Positions 28,701-40,398 of a DNA stretch of 64,000 bases are shown in pieces. The translations under genes were made by a program, and so were the position numbers. A model generated the notes under the pieces. It was given only the letters and a program-made list of their open reading frames with translations, did not search any database and was not told the DNA's origin. This DNA is from Microglena sp. YARC (Eukaryota; Chlorophyta; Chlorophyceae; Chlamydomonadales; Chlamydomonadaceae). How positions within the stretch are numbered: the first letter of the stretch is position 1; each line of letters begins with the position of its first letter. The stretch spans positions 120,644,750-120,708,749 of the forward strand of contig CM039462.1 of the NCBI GenBank assembly GCA_022414725.1, given 5' to 3'.

Positions 28701-30209
28701 GTCGTTAGCTTCACCGATGCACACCATGTTCACTAACCGGACCGCATCCGGAATTCTCGAAGCATCCGGGATTCGCTGGAATGATACATTGACGGAAAGG
28801 TCGTCGTCAAAGCTAACGATCGCCACTCCCCCACCAACGCTATCGAGTGACACGAATGCGCGCATGCGAGCAGTCCGATGATGAGGAGGGCGGCGCAGCC
28901 AACGGGAAACCTGGCGAAACATGGCAGGGTCCTCATAAACAGTAGAACGAAGCACCTTTAATGAAACTCACCGGCCCATATTGTCGTCAACTACCCCATT
29001 CATCAACTGCACAGCATGCAAATCTTTGAGATCACCACTTCCACTCATTAACCGACCAAATATGGCAGGTATCGTGTCAGAGAAGAGACCTCGGATCGAA
29101 GGAAGCATTCGGTAGAAAGAAGGCGATGCTCGAGCAACCGCAACGACGCTCCTGACTTCGATGGATACTACCTCAACAAGTGGATTGGAAGGGTTGGGGG
29201 CGATGATGATGACACCATGTCCGACACTACTACTAGTACTAGTAGTAGTAGTACCTAGTAGTACAACACGAGATGGTGTTAATGGAAAGTATTTGAGAAC
29301 AAACCCTCTAGATGGCGACGACGACTTGTGCTTTGCGTTAGTTACCCAGCACGTCCTCTATTGTGGGCGAAGTTCACAACCATGAGTCTCGAGGATTTAT
29401 CGATGCCCAATGTAAGCAAGTCACCGATTGTCTCGAACTCGAAGGGCGACTCAGCTACCAATCGCGAAGAGGAGGAGGACCATGCGTCCGGGTCCTCTCT
29501 CCCCCCTCTCCACTAGAGGTAATTGCGGTTCAAATGGGTTCACCGAACCTCCAAGCGTTTAGGAGAACATCCGAAGAGGTTGTCTGCTGGACGTAGCGCA
29601 CTCCCATGCGCCGGTAAGCAACCGACCCTTCGGATGCGAAGAAACGCATAGCGGCAGAAGTGAAATGCTGAAGAGACACATGGTCCCGAAAACCACTTAT
29701 CGCATTCTTGTCGTTGGGCCCCACCAACAACGTCCATGCGCGGAAGCGCCTTATCGGACAAGGCTGCTCATGCATAGCCAACAACATTTGTGTATACGCG
29801 CTCTCGCGAAACGCGGCCATTTAAGACATCTCCAAAGCGAGGTCCGAGTTCGCGGCGAACGTTGGCCATGATGTGCGAGACCACTGGTCAAGATATGGAT
29901 TGTCCAGGTACGCTCGAAGTGGGTAGCGTCCCCTCCTCCGGCGTACGGTGCTACTTGCTAGGCTAGAAACTTCTTCGTTAGGGCGAATAAGAACCCAGAA
30001 AACATACGCCCTCATTTTGTGCCGGGCATGTCTGACCGGACGAGTGCGCCACGCATAGCGCGAACGGAAAGCCTATGGCAATCAAAGCCTGGAGGCAGCC
30101 CGATACTAACCTGGTGTCGAGGACGAAACGGATGTCCATGTTCCGCAATACGAACGGAGAAGAAGAAGAAGAAGAGAAGATGAGAGGACTTATTTTTCTT
30201 ATTTTTCAT
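25744..30209 (-). pseudogene. Early transcription factor large subunit (A7-like), heavily frameshifted (copy 1)
   Basis: This is the counterpart of 57840-62193, starting at 30209 (MKNKKNKSS) and ending at 25744. It is broken into more than ten short frames by single-base insertions and deletions spread along its length, for example the fragments 29821-30015, 28299-28955, 27918-28211, 27303-27521 and 25908-26315. Most changes are extra single bases compared with copy 2, often in short runs, and they increase toward the gap. That pattern fits unpolished reads at least as well as decay. The Cys signatures of copy 2 are still recognisable near 27480 and 27700. Confidence 0.65.
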
Positions 30210-30535
30210 TGACAAGTGTGAGGGACAGGACAATCAATAAAATGAACCTACTGTTTTTTTATAACGGTTTCCCACAGTTCACCCCACTGGGGCCACTGTT
30301 CGCATCGTGTAAAAGAATTTTCAAAGAGGACGTTTATGTGACAATCGAGTTCAAAACGACATTATTGAAGTTGTACATTGTTTGTATCGACGAAGCAGGA
30401 TTTTACGCTGTGCGAACACAGATACATGTACTCCCTAATTAAAGCCTTTCATCGCAAAAACCCTAAAAAAAGTAGAGTGAGGTCATGCCACAGGGCACGG
30501 AGATTAAAAAAAAATGACGGTAGCAATGCCACAAT
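30210..30535. other. Intergenic interval (copy 1)
   Basis: It holds a broken counterpart of the small ORF at 62274 (KRIFKEDVYVT near 30310). The telomere-like CCCTAAA pair of copy 2 is reduced here to a single AAAACCCTAAAA near 30457. No other gene is seen. Confidence 0.4.
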
Positions 30536-31219
30536 CTAATTGTAGATTGCGGTTGAATCGTCGGCGAGTAAGCGAACGCTTCTCGAGCTCTCCTTCAGTC
30601 CTGGTTCGGCGCTCTTCTGTTTGGGGATAACTTAGCTTCTCGTGGGAGGCGTCGGGTGATCCTATGATGCATGACAATTCTGCAGGATTGGTGCTTCTTT
30701 AGCAGGGCGTTGTGCTTTGCCTTGACATTCTTCAGTTCGGCGGCTTGGGTGAGGATCTGGTGGTGAAACGCAAGCTTAAGCGTGTTGATCTCGTCGAGAG
30801 CATGTCCCATGTCGGTTCTTAAACGTGACGTGCGAGGGTACCGTCAAGCGAATGTTGGTTGATGATGGTTCGTCCACGTTCTCGCTTGATCAGGTCGTGA
30901 AAACCTGGTTGCGGTGATCTTCGCACGCGCGTATATGTGTGGCACTTTATCAAGTGGTAAGATCTTCGTCGCAGGGGTGGAGGCTCTTGCTGTGGTTTGG
31001 TGCACGGCGCGTTTAGTCCACCCGGCGCATTGCGCGTGCAAACCGTTCCTCGACGACGCGCTAGGTGCACATTGCACGCGTTTGAAGCAACTGTTCCCCG
31101 ACCCTATTATCGTGGTGGGGTTGGGGCTTAATAAGACGGTGTTGCGGGGCACCTACAGCAGACGTCCGAGACCGTGTGCCGGCAGCGAGTTTCGGTGCGG
31201 TAATCTGTGAGGAGGACAT
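30536..31219 (-). pseudogene. Cys-rich/coiled-coil protein, frameshifted (copy 1)
   Basis: Counterpart of 62514-63147. The start is at 31219 and the stop at 30536. Indels break it into at least three frames, including the coiled-coil part (EINTLKLAFHHQILTQAAEL). The lesions lie within the error-rich zone near the gap. AAAATTGA occurs 71 bases upstream (31290-31297), as in copy 2. Confidence 0.5.
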
Positions 31220-31297
31220 TTGTGAGATCTGAATGAATGAATGAATGATGAAGATTCGTTGTGAGTAGCAGGGCACTCCCAATCGGGTTTCAATTTT

Positions 31298-31470
31298 TTT
31301 TCTCGGAAAGACTGCGGACCGCTGGATGTGAACGCTTGCCAGGAACATCTTGTTTGTGTGCTTACAACTCCACAAGAGTCTTGTTTGGCAGAGGCGAGCA
31401 CTCTCACGTTTCGCCGAGAGGGTGCTGCAGGTTGAAGAGGTTCTCGAAGATGTGTTATTCGGAGTCGCCT
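31298..31470 (+). mobile_element. Fanzor/TnpB-like tail fragment joined to R2 core (copy 1 only)
   Basis: The region from GAAAGACTGCGGACCGCTGG to TTTCGCCGAGAGGGTGCTGC is a damaged match to 12835-12935 (DRDVNA tail). The inverted R2 core GAAGAGGTTCTCGAAGATG follows. Copy 2 has only an R2 end here (63225-63272). Confidence 0.5.
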
Positions 31471-31664
31471 CTGTGTAAAACCGTTCACCGTATCTGGTGT
31501 CGCCATGATAGTATCAGGTGTTGGTGGTTTTTCGAGGAACCCCAACGTTTCCCAAACGCAACGATTCTGCAGTGCTGATGGATGATGTGTATATAGGTGT
31601 GTCACTATTTGAGGAACAACTTTTAGGAGTGCCAATAATTGTACACACAATGAGTACAAAAAAA

Positions 31665-32250
31665 ATGAGCAAGAGGTACGTTGTATTGGCTCAGAGTCTG
31701 CATACTTGTCGTACAACAACTAATAATTATCTCAAGTGCTTGCGTTGCATTCCTCTCAAGCTGTCGTTCTGTTCTCGATTGCAATCGCACCTGAGTATCA
31801 CGCGGTTTCGTTAGTCGCCATTCAATAGAAGGACGAATGTTGCGGATTCGCGGACAGTTTGCGTCATGTTTGGATGCAGGAGATGCATCAAATTGTCGTT
31901 CATGTGCAACAACAGAGCACGCAGCTGGCCTCGGTTCATTTTAAAAAAGAGTTGTATCGCCTGGCCACCGCCAACAGAAGACAGAAGATCCCGCCACATC
32001 AATACACCTATATGCTTGAGGCACTTATTATCGTCGAACCGAAGTCGTGATGACATGCCACTACACAGGCTGGTGCTTGGTGTTACAATATGTGTCCAGG
32101 CCACGTTGAGTGTGCTGAGGACGACGACATCATCTTACTTTCATCATGTGTGCGGTGAAAAGCCCATCTTGAATAATTTTTGAACCCGGTGTGTGGTACA
32201 ATTCATGACTGGTCACTCCGAGTTTGGCGGCAGCAACGAGATCTGTTAGT
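31665..32250 (+). pseudogene. Unknown protein, frameshifted (copy 1 of 63310-63846)
   Basis: It begins MSKRYVVLAQSLHTCRTTTNN, like copy 2, and then loses frame several times. Matches to copy 2 continue to the GGCGGCAGCAACGAGATCTG region near 32240. No function is recognised. Confidence 0.45.
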
Positions 32251-32251
32251 A

Positions 32252-32460
32252 TGTCTGGGAATATTAGCACTCTGATGTACTGTGTGCTACCTGCCAATAG
32301 TAAACATGGAGCGGTGTCTTGTGGCAATAAATAAAGGTTCCAGTGGTCAAGTGTGTTAGTCTGTGCCCATGTGGTTGTGGGTGTCTTTAATGAAAGCCGT
32401 TCCGTAGTTAAGATACGGATAATGAGAGCACATAGCACACGTCACAGAAATGGACCGGTG
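32252..32460 (+). pseudogene. Start of the next gene, damaged (copy 1 of 63839-64000)
   Basis: ATG at 32252 and scattered identity to 63839-64000, ending at AGAAATGGACCG (32456), which equals the right border of the window. Many indels destroy the frame. Confidence 0.35.
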
Positions 32461-33140
32461 TTAGTCTGGCGGGTCTTTTTCTTATGATCGTATACGACGC
32501 CAGCTTTAGATAAGTATACAAGACGAATGCACTCCCGACCTGCGTGAATAAGGCTTTATAATGTAGGCCGTGTCACAGAGGTGTGTAGTTGATAGGAGTT
32601 CGAAAAAGTATAAGTTCAAATCAGATGGATCAAATACAATGAATACGTAGTACGACTGATGGTTCGTACGACGTCGTATTCTGCTGAATACCAATTACAG
32701 ATCATGGAGACCCAGAATCTCAGACTATTTATCGAGTTGTAGCGTGGCGAGCAACATACTTGCATGGAGAGACATATGGCAAGCATCCTAATCACTCAAG
32801 TGTACACTCAAAGCCATCCTTACCACTTCAGTACAGTTCACGTGAATTTGACATTGTAAAACCGTGAATTCTTGGTGGTGTAGATGAAACGGTTTGATTT
32901 TGTAAGACCGTGAGGTTTGGGTGGATGGTAATGCATTGTGAAACGTTGAAGTTAGTGAGGTGTGTGCATATGAACAGTGTGTAGAACTCGTGTGGATTAA
33001 TTGGTGATAAAACGATTGATGAACCTGTGGAAAACCTTATGGAGTTCCGGTAATTTGTTAAAACATGTGCAATGTATAGACTAGTTTCAACAACCGTTCC
33101 AGTAAATGTTTGCACCAAATACCACTCGTACATACGAAAG
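32461..33140. other. Contig end before the gap, nothing recognised
   Basis: This lies beyond the part matched by copy 2 within the window. No long frame and no motif is evident. Given the indel load next to it, a real gene here could be hidden by errors. Confidence 0.4.
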
Positions 33141-34140
33141 NNNNNNNNNNNNNNNNNNNNNNNNNNNNNNNNNNNNNNNNNNNNNNNNNNNNNNNNNNNN
33201 NNNNNNNNNNNNNNNNNNNNNNNNNNNNNNNNNNNNNNNNNNNNNNNNNNNNNNNNNNNNNNNNNNNNNNNNNNNNNNNNNNNNNNNNNNNNNNNNNNNN
33301 NNNNNNNNNNNNNNNNNNNNNNNNNNNNNNNNNNNNNNNNNNNNNNNNNNNNNNNNNNNNNNNNNNNNNNNNNNNNNNNNNNNNNNNNNNNNNNNNNNNN
33401 NNNNNNNNNNNNNNNNNNNNNNNNNNNNNNNNNNNNNNNNNNNNNNNNNNNNNNNNNNNNNNNNNNNNNNNNNNNNNNNNNNNNNNNNNNNNNNNNNNNN
33501 NNNNNNNNNNNNNNNNNNNNNNNNNNNNNNNNNNNNNNNNNNNNNNNNNNNNNNNNNNNNNNNNNNNNNNNNNNNNNNNNNNNNNNNNNNNNNNNNNNNN
33601 NNNNNNNNNNNNNNNNNNNNNNNNNNNNNNNNNNNNNNNNNNNNNNNNNNNNNNNNNNNNNNNNNNNNNNNNNNNNNNNNNNNNNNNNNNNNNNNNNNNN
33701 NNNNNNNNNNNNNNNNNNNNNNNNNNNNNNNNNNNNNNNNNNNNNNNNNNNNNNNNNNNNNNNNNNNNNNNNNNNNNNNNNNNNNNNNNNNNNNNNNNNN
33801 NNNNNNNNNNNNNNNNNNNNNNNNNNNNNNNNNNNNNNNNNNNNNNNNNNNNNNNNNNNNNNNNNNNNNNNNNNNNNNNNNNNNNNNNNNNNNNNNNNNN
33901 NNNNNNNNNNNNNNNNNNNNNNNNNNNNNNNNNNNNNNNNNNNNNNNNNNNNNNNNNNNNNNNNNNNNNNNNNNNNNNNNNNNNNNNNNNNNNNNNNNNN
34001 NNNNNNNNNNNNNNNNNNNNNNNNNNNNNNNNNNNNNNNNNNNNNNNNNNNNNNNNNNNNNNNNNNNNNNNNNNNNNNNNNNNNNNNNNNNNNNNNNNNN
34101 NNNNNNNNNNNNNNNNNNNNNNNNNNNNNNNNNNNNNNNN
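33141..34140. other. Assembly gap of exactly 1000 N
   Basis: All bases are N. The round length indicates a scaffolding placeholder, so the true distance, and even the adjacency of the two sides, is not shown by sequence. Confidence 0.98.
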
Positions 34141-35510
34141 CGCGGAGAAGCCTGGACATTGACCTACTTTCCAACTTACCGATCAACATATGCACCCTCC
34201 GCAGTGCATATCGCCGCAGTCTCCATCCGTACGAGATTCACGCCACGCGACATGCATACATGTAGACCGAACCTGATCGACAGCATACACACCCACAACA
34301 CAATAATCAGAAGCCAGTCCGAATGAATAAGTGTATTAGTGACACAAGTATCCTAAACTCCATCGGCAGGGGGCGCGTCGCTGATAAAGGCCATCACATG
34401 CACTGACGATGTAGCATTAATCTGACATCTGATGCCGTCCCACAATCACAAGCTTCGCTGTAGTAGGAGCACGACCGAAACAGACTGGATAGCGGCGGGG
34501 TCGTGCCAATCTATGATAGCGAGAGGAGGCACAACAAACACCGAGAGAGGAGAGACAAAAAGAAGCACATTTACCGAATGGACCGTATGGACAGAAAGGA
34601 AGCACACCTTCCGGCGCTACAACCTGGAAAGACTGCTAGAGAAATAGAGAACGAGTGTCTGATGCAGAACCGCAAAGAACATAGACGACGGAAAGTGCAG
34701 CGTCTCGTCTTCCAGAGGCGCATTGCTCGTGGCTGCTGTCACGGATAGCAAATTATGAACAACAAGTCGACTTTGCGGCTTAAGCTGAGCGATGGTTGAT
34801 TGCAATCAACCGAGAAATGGTAGACTCACGAGAGCTGTTCGATTGAGTATTTTTGACGTAGGGAAGGCAAAGGCCCGAGATAACCTGATGAGAGTGTAGG
34901 AGGCAAGCGGCTCATGTTCCACTTGACAAACTCGATGTTCGCGTACGCCAACATGCGACGACCTTGGCGGATGTAATGAAGCGCAACCCTGCACCCTCAC
35001 TCCACGACAGTCCACAAAGGCGACGCTCACCGGACCACCAAGAACACAGCTATCAGGAATCACCGACCTCCTCCACCAAGTACGTGGGCGGGGGAGGGGG
35101 TATCATGGGCGTCAGCATCCATCTTCGATAGGGGGTGTGAGGAGAGGAGGAGCACATCCATTAAGGCACATCATCCCCGCGACTCCCAGAACTTATGCGC
35201 GCGGACTCCAAAACGTGGACGAAATCTGCGGAGCTTACAGGAGGATGTTCGAAAGCGAAAGAGCGATGTTGCGTAAAAGGACGTTGTAAGAAGTAATGAG
35301 ATCGACTCAGCATTCCGCTACAACAACCCACATCGCATTGTCTCCGGCAAAGCTGGACATGGCTCATGGACGATCTTGTCAAGAAACAATCAAGGCTCTC
35401 CCGCATCCATGCAAAGAATCGAACGAACAACAAGACCAGCGACTAGGGGGAAAGCGTGCGTGGCAGGGCACACGACCCGCATCAAAAGAGAAAAGGCCAT
35501 GACTATTTAA
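34141..35510 (+). pseudogene. DUF5767-like gene, inverted and badly corrupted copy
   Basis: Fragments match the minus-strand gene pair 508-1983 in reverse: CTGATCGAC then ACACAC near 34275, YRMDRMDRKEAHLP at about 34575, ATGAACAACAAG at 34755, and an end AAGGCCATGACTATTTAA at 35510. Indels occur every few tens of bases. The Gly-rich tract GGGCGGGGGAGGGGGTATCA near 35085 corresponds to that at 940-970. It sits at a contig end beside the gap. Confidence 0.6.
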
Positions 35511-35689
35511 TGGGAATGATTTTTCAGTGGCCAAGGCAGCCGACTCGCCCCCACCTCCTGATGACCCCAAGAACTGACTGGGTTACTTGTGTGTCCAAGC
35601 TCCGGACGACGTATGACGGTGTCTTTCAAAGCATGATGCCCTTATAGCTTCTCCATGCTAAATTATTGTTCAATCGATTAGCTCTGTGG

Positions 35690-35895
35690 GTAGTGAGCTA
35701 TTGGAGCCCGTTGTATATATTACAAACCTTCCCAGGACTGCCTCAAAAAATATATTTGTAGTGAACCACGGACCTGTATCTGGTTTCAGGGGATATCATT
35801 CAAATTATACTGAGTGTCCCAAAATTTTATTTTGAGAACAACTGTACAGTCTGGATGATTTATAACGTGTACCCACTTTATCTGAAACTACTGTA
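35690..35895. repeat. R4 and R2 fragments
   Basis: 35700-35800 matches R4 in reverse (TATATTACAAACCTTCCC, CCTGTATCTGGTTTCAGGGG). 35815-35895 holds two R2-like ends (TTTTGAGAACAACTGTA and TTTATCTGAAACTACTGTA). Confidence 0.5.
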
Positions 35896-35938
35896 ACAGG
35901 TACAAAACCATTTATAAATTGTGTACATAAAAATAGAT

Positions 35939-36727
35939 ATGCCATCTTTCAACGTATTGTTCGATCTTCACGTCGAGCACTTCCCGGTTTGCCTCGACCC
36001 TGCGAAAATCGAGGCGCCGCTCCTGGTTCTGGCTGGAAGTGTGGGCAGTCCGTCTGACTAGCGCAGTACGTTCGCATTCCTAGAGCACTGCTCTCAGCTA
36101 TTCGAGGAGGTGTTCGTCGTGATGGGTAACCACGAGGCGTACGGCATGGGCACTCTCAAGACGTATTGCTTGGCTGTGACACTGCTGATCGAATCCGACC
36201 TTCCCGCCAACGTCCACTTCCTCTTAATCGTTTCAGCGCACGATTTGCAAATCCAAAATACCAATTAATACCAAAGTAAGGATTTTGGGAACAAAAGCTG
36301 GTGGTCTCACGTCCCCGATATGGACGCAATACGCGTGCAGTGCTGCTTGTCCGACTACCGCATGATTTCCGGCTTCACCGGCCGAAGAACAAGCCGTCCA
36401 CATCGAGGACGTTCGCTGGCTCGAGGGCGAAATCTCGTCGCGCTGAAACCAGATGGCGTCGATCGTCGTCGTACTCACCACGCGGGCTCGAGCTTCAAGG
36501 AACAGTCACCCCAAGAACGAGAGGGAGCTTGTCTGAACAGCGCCTTCGCAACGGACCTGCACACATCTCCTCAAGAGGACCCCGGTGAAGGCTGTGGGTG
36601 CACGGACACACGCACTACTCAAACGACCAGAAAATAGGTCATGCAACCTTGTTTCTCCAACCAACGAGGCTATTTGAGCAATCCGGAAGAAGGACACAGA
36701 TTCGGATCCTTACAAGGTGATTTGAAA
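35939..36727 (+). pseudogene. Calcineurin-like metallophosphoesterase, corrupted full-length copy
   Basis: The ATG at 35939 and the first 240 bases match the gene at 1-260 in reverse, with indels and a stop near 36058. Further on, phrases of the missing C-terminal half can be read in changing frames: RVQCCLSDYRMISGFT near 36330 and the metal-binding VHGHTH-type motif at about 36600 (GTGCACGGACACACGCAC). Length of about 790 bases gives a family-typical enzyme of about 260 residues. Confidence 0.6.
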
Positions 36728-36911
36728 CATAAACTAACAACAATCAGTCCGGAAACTCCCGTGGAGGATGAGCGAGGATCCTGAACAGCTCCGTTCCTCC
36801 GGGAGACTGGACCACGCCCATTACACTCTGTACAAGATAGATCAGATTACATTACATTATATTTTGGTTCGGGTGAAACTTCATGTACTGTCTTCAAAAA
36901 AACAATTGACG
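36728..36911. other. Intergenic interval with an R1 end
   Basis: A degenerate R1 right end (CTCCGGGAGACTGGACCACG then CCCATTACA) is at about 36795-36828. Nothing else is recognised. Confidence 0.4.
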
Positions 36912-37242
36912 TTAACAAACCAAGAACACGGTAATAATCCTATAAATCGTTAATTCGCTGATGTATTTCTTGGCAACGATGTACGATCCAATCCCAATTC
37001 CAACCAGAGATGCCAAAGTGACCAATATGGCCATCGGCCCATCGAGTGTGCTCTCCGGTAATTGTACACCCCGATAATAGATTGAGGAAGCAACGTGCAG
37101 TCCCATGCACACTGCTACGGCGGTTTTTTATGTTCACGCCAGCGAAGAGCTTAGAAGGGTGACGTTAGGATACCTGCACCAATGCCTGTGATACCCATCG
37201 CTAACCCTACAACAATTCCATCAGCGAATACAAAAGATACAT
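36912..37242 (-). pseudogene. Half-size TauE/SafE-like membrane protein, frameshifted
   Basis: The ATG at 37242 opens MYLLYSL and, after a missing base, GIVVGLAMGITGIGAG, the first TauE/SafE helix. Further phrases typical of the family appear in changing frames (GVNIK, then GLHVASSI). The last frame gives MAILVTLASLVGIGIGSYIV and a basic-ended helix to the stop at 36912. About 110 residues, half of a normal TauE permease, so it may be a single-repeat version that works as a dimer. Indels near the contig end break the frame. Confidence 0.5.
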
Positions 37243-37304
37243 TGTGATGGTGATTTTTATAGTTGTCAGATAATACATCCAAGACACAAATTTGGGAGCC
37301 CCCC

Positions 37305-37437
37305 GATAGTTCTTAAATAAAGTGGGACACCCCAAGTCAGCGACCATTCTTAACGCCAATTTTTTCTAACGGCGATGTCGTACATTTATTTCCATCTGAT
37401 ATATGTTTCCCATTTTACGTTCCGCGACTGTTTGCGG
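37305..37437. repeat. R2 end and R3 right-end fragment
   Basis: TTAAATAAAGTGGGACACCC (R2-like) is followed by CAAGTCAGCGACCATTCTTA and the R3 end CGTTCCGCGACTGT. It parallels 5650-5700 in copy 1. Confidence 0.5.
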
Positions 37438-37482
37438 ACTAGCTACCCCCCCAAAGTATTAGGCATGTCTTATTTTAGCTGC

Positions 37483-38875
37483 CTAATTATCGTGAGTAAT
37501 AGATAATGGTGGATCCTCACAGATCCTCATCTGCAATGCGCAGAATCCTCCACATGCGCAAACAGTCCGTCTCTGCTCTTCGAGGGTGGATTGCAGGGCT
37601 GCGAGGGACTCTGCGTCTCGAGTGCGTTGTTGGATCTTTCGAACTCCTTCTCCAGATAATTGAGGGCACGGAAAGGAATTTGAGGCTGTTCGAGCACGCC
37701 ACGCTTTCCTTGCGGCGGCAACGATACACTCCGCCTTCAGACAAAATACAGTTTCGCGCAGGCTTTCAGGCATGTCAGGGACCTCGTCAGGGTCGTGTAT
37801 CTCGGCCCAGCGGGCCGCTTGATGGCGGCCGATTTGGCAGACTCACACATCTTATCAGGATCGATGTAGTCGCTTTATCGTCTTATCGTCTTCATCATAC
37901 ATTCATTCCCGGGAGTCTATTCTCTAGGAGGGCGTCTCTCCACTTGTTGTCCAGAATAAGCGTACTCGTTGTGGTCGAATAAAAACGCAATCTCGTGCAA
38001 TCGAATTGGCGACGTCCACCAGGTTTTCCCACGGCCAAAGGTCAATGAAGGCGCAGCACAAACTGCGAATCCGTACGAAGATTGCACCACGCTCTTCAAG
38101 GCGGCGCTCGAGAGTGAGCATGCGGTTCTATGGTTGCCGGTAGCCTTCGCGACCCCCCACCTCTCCCGGATTCACGTAAGCGTCAACGGGCCATGCTCGC
38201 CGCAAAAATAAAATTCTGAAAACACGCGCGAGTCCACAATGGACAACTCCGCCAATGTACTCGACAACAATACTCGCGATTCTCTCTTCGATATTTGAAG
38301 ATAGTGGGGATGTCTCCTGCTTTCGAGCGCAACGAGCCACGGTGCGCGGACACTGTAAAGAAGCTTGGGTGTCGCTGATTTGTACACGAGTTTGCAACAC
38401 AGCGTCGAGAGGTCCCTCTCGGTTACGCGATACTCAGACTTGGCCTTCGGACACACAGATGCGAGCGTAGCGCATAGCCGCTCATTTCGGAACGGAATTT
38501 GGCAGACAAGAGGCACCCGCGGGGGGTCGAGAGACATCTTCAGCCTCTTTCAACCTCCTCCACAATGCGGCTTTGACACCGGAAACCCTCGGGCCACGAT
38601 CGCGACACGCCTTTCTGAGAACATTCACTTGCTTGTCTCTGTAAGACCCTCATCGGTAATAACGCATCCTCGTCGAACGCTGCATCGTCACGAGGAGTCC
38701 ATCGGGCTCCAACTTCTCTTGCAAAGCAAGACTAAGCTCGGCGAACGCTATGTTGCCCACCAACATGAGGCTCGCGGCGTCCTTTTGAGACATCGCATAA
38801 GCGACGGTACTTAGCATCGCTCTTTGAGATATGAGACGCGATGATGTAGAGGGGGCCTTCAGGGAGCAGTTCCAT
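37483..38875 (-). pseudogene. F-box-like/SAP-domain protein, many frameshifts (copy 2)
   Basis: It starts at 38875 and matches 5903-7032 throughout. Frames switch at least eight times; the SAP motif region is near 38590. At the position of the copy-1 stop, copy 2 has TGG and reads on through RKIQQRTRDAESLAALQST to 37483, which argues that the native protein had a C-terminal coiled coil. The region has the densest indels of copy 2 and is the part of it nearest the gap. Confidence 0.5.
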
Positions 38876-39358
38876 GTTTTGTTAACATGGAATCAAACGT
38901 GTTCTATGTGTATAACGTGTTCAACGAACACCTTTATACAACAACTTAAGACTTGGACATGTGTGTGACATTTTTATCAAAATCGTAGACTGTATACCAC
39001 AAAATGCCATTCACGTTCACAGCGACGTTTCCCTTGGTTCGTCAAAGACGAGTTCAAGAAGGTTGAAACAGTTGCCTTTTGCGCGTTTCAGACGCCGGTC
39101 CCTGCGGAGCTCAAGCCCACCTGACCGAAGATTGATCACATCGAACCTACTTGGGTACCTGTTCATCAACGGGCTCCCGACAAGGTCTTACTTTTAAGAA
39201 ACGGAAAAATAACCCAATACTGTCAAGGCCAATGTCGTCGGCAAGCCCCGTCAATGACACGTGGCCCTCGAGGGGTCAATGTGTAATAAAGGCAAGCAAT
39301 GCTTGAAAATCATAATTTGTCAAAATTAATTTGAAAAACACTTGTGTATGAGTGCACG
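38876..39358. other. Intergenic interval, longer than in copy 1
   Basis: It is about 260 bases longer than the matching 7033-7255. A frame at 38961-39197 (MCDIFIKIVDCIPQNAIHVH) is open but has no support in copy 1, where most of it is deleted. No family recognised. Confidence 0.35.
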
Positions 39359-39966
39359 ATGAGCGAAGCGCAGAGGATTGTTTTCATTAAGGTTTACTTC
39401 GACCTCCAGAAGTTCATTTTCAGCAACAAGATCATCGTCGCTGCCGCCGGATTCTCTATCGCCGTGGCTACCACGACGCAGTAAGAAACTGCTCAACTCC
39501 ATTATCCTCCCATTGTTCGATTTCATAAACAATATCTCCTTCGTGAGAAAAGCCCTCGGTGTGAAGATCATCTCGATCATTATCGGTATCCTGGGGACGT
39601 TGATCATGTGGATGCTCACTATACTGCTTTGCTTTGTCCTGCTTTGAATACTTTTTTGAACAAGTCTATATTCGGTATGGTCACGACGATATCCGAAGAC
39701 CACAAGACAATTCGTCAAAGCCAAGGTGGAGGCCAAGAGAAAACGATACCATTTCAAAGAAAGTAGAAAACATCAAAAATGAGGAAAATAAGGTTGACGA
39801 AATCTTAAAATGTCAAAGAAGATGACAAACGGTCGAAGATATTATACGACAAGAAATGCACGATGACCTCAGCAAGAAGACACAAAAAACAAAAACAAAA
39901 AACAAAACAAGAAGAACAACGTAAAACAGTCTCAATATTGGATGATGGTCGTACATGCTTGTGTAA
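39359..39966 (+). pseudogene. MscL-like membrane protein, frameshifted (copy 2)
   Basis: Counterpart of 7256-7864 with the same start MSEAQR. A missing base near 39475 and further indels near 39645, 39710 and 39810 break the frame, while the two hydrophobic segments remain readable in pieces (VKIISIIIGILGTLIMWML). It lies in the error-rich zone. Confidence 0.55.
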
Positions 39967-39976
39967 AACCATATAT

Positions 39977-40141
39977 AATGGGCGTTCTGCCTCGTGAAAG
40001 ATTTTTTTGAAATTTCTACTCAGAATTTAAGAGCCTCCGGACGACTCGCTAGCCTGAGATATCAGCACAGAGGAATCACAAATCCGCTCCAGACCATGTT
40101 TCGCAACCAGTCAAAATCGCCGGGAGGCAGAAACGCCCATT
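39977..40141. mobile_element. R1 element, both ends present (copy 2)
   Basis: It runs from AATGGGCGTTCTGCCTCGTG to GGGAGGCAGAAACGCCCATT. It is at the same place as 7873-8000 in copy 1, so the insertion predates the split of the copies. Confidence 0.75.
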
Positions 40142-40398
40142 CATGTGGCCTGGGCAACGATCCGCCTTCATACAAAGACAGTTTGAACGCAAGACTCACA
40201 TGTAAAACTGGTTCATGTGGCACCATTAGGTTTGTTCAACGACAATCGCATGTAAATATCGATACTAAATTCAAAAATTCAAAAAAATTCATTGCAGAGA
40301 TAGAGTGTAAAGCCTGATTTTGCAATCTGGATTGTATCGCTTTGTTCATCCCTGTGTTGTATCGTCGTGTGTTGCTTCTTTTTTTGTTTGTATCTTAG

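Noticed and set aside
32828..34326. Long open frames across the gap
   Set aside because: They consist almost wholly of N; no coding evidence.
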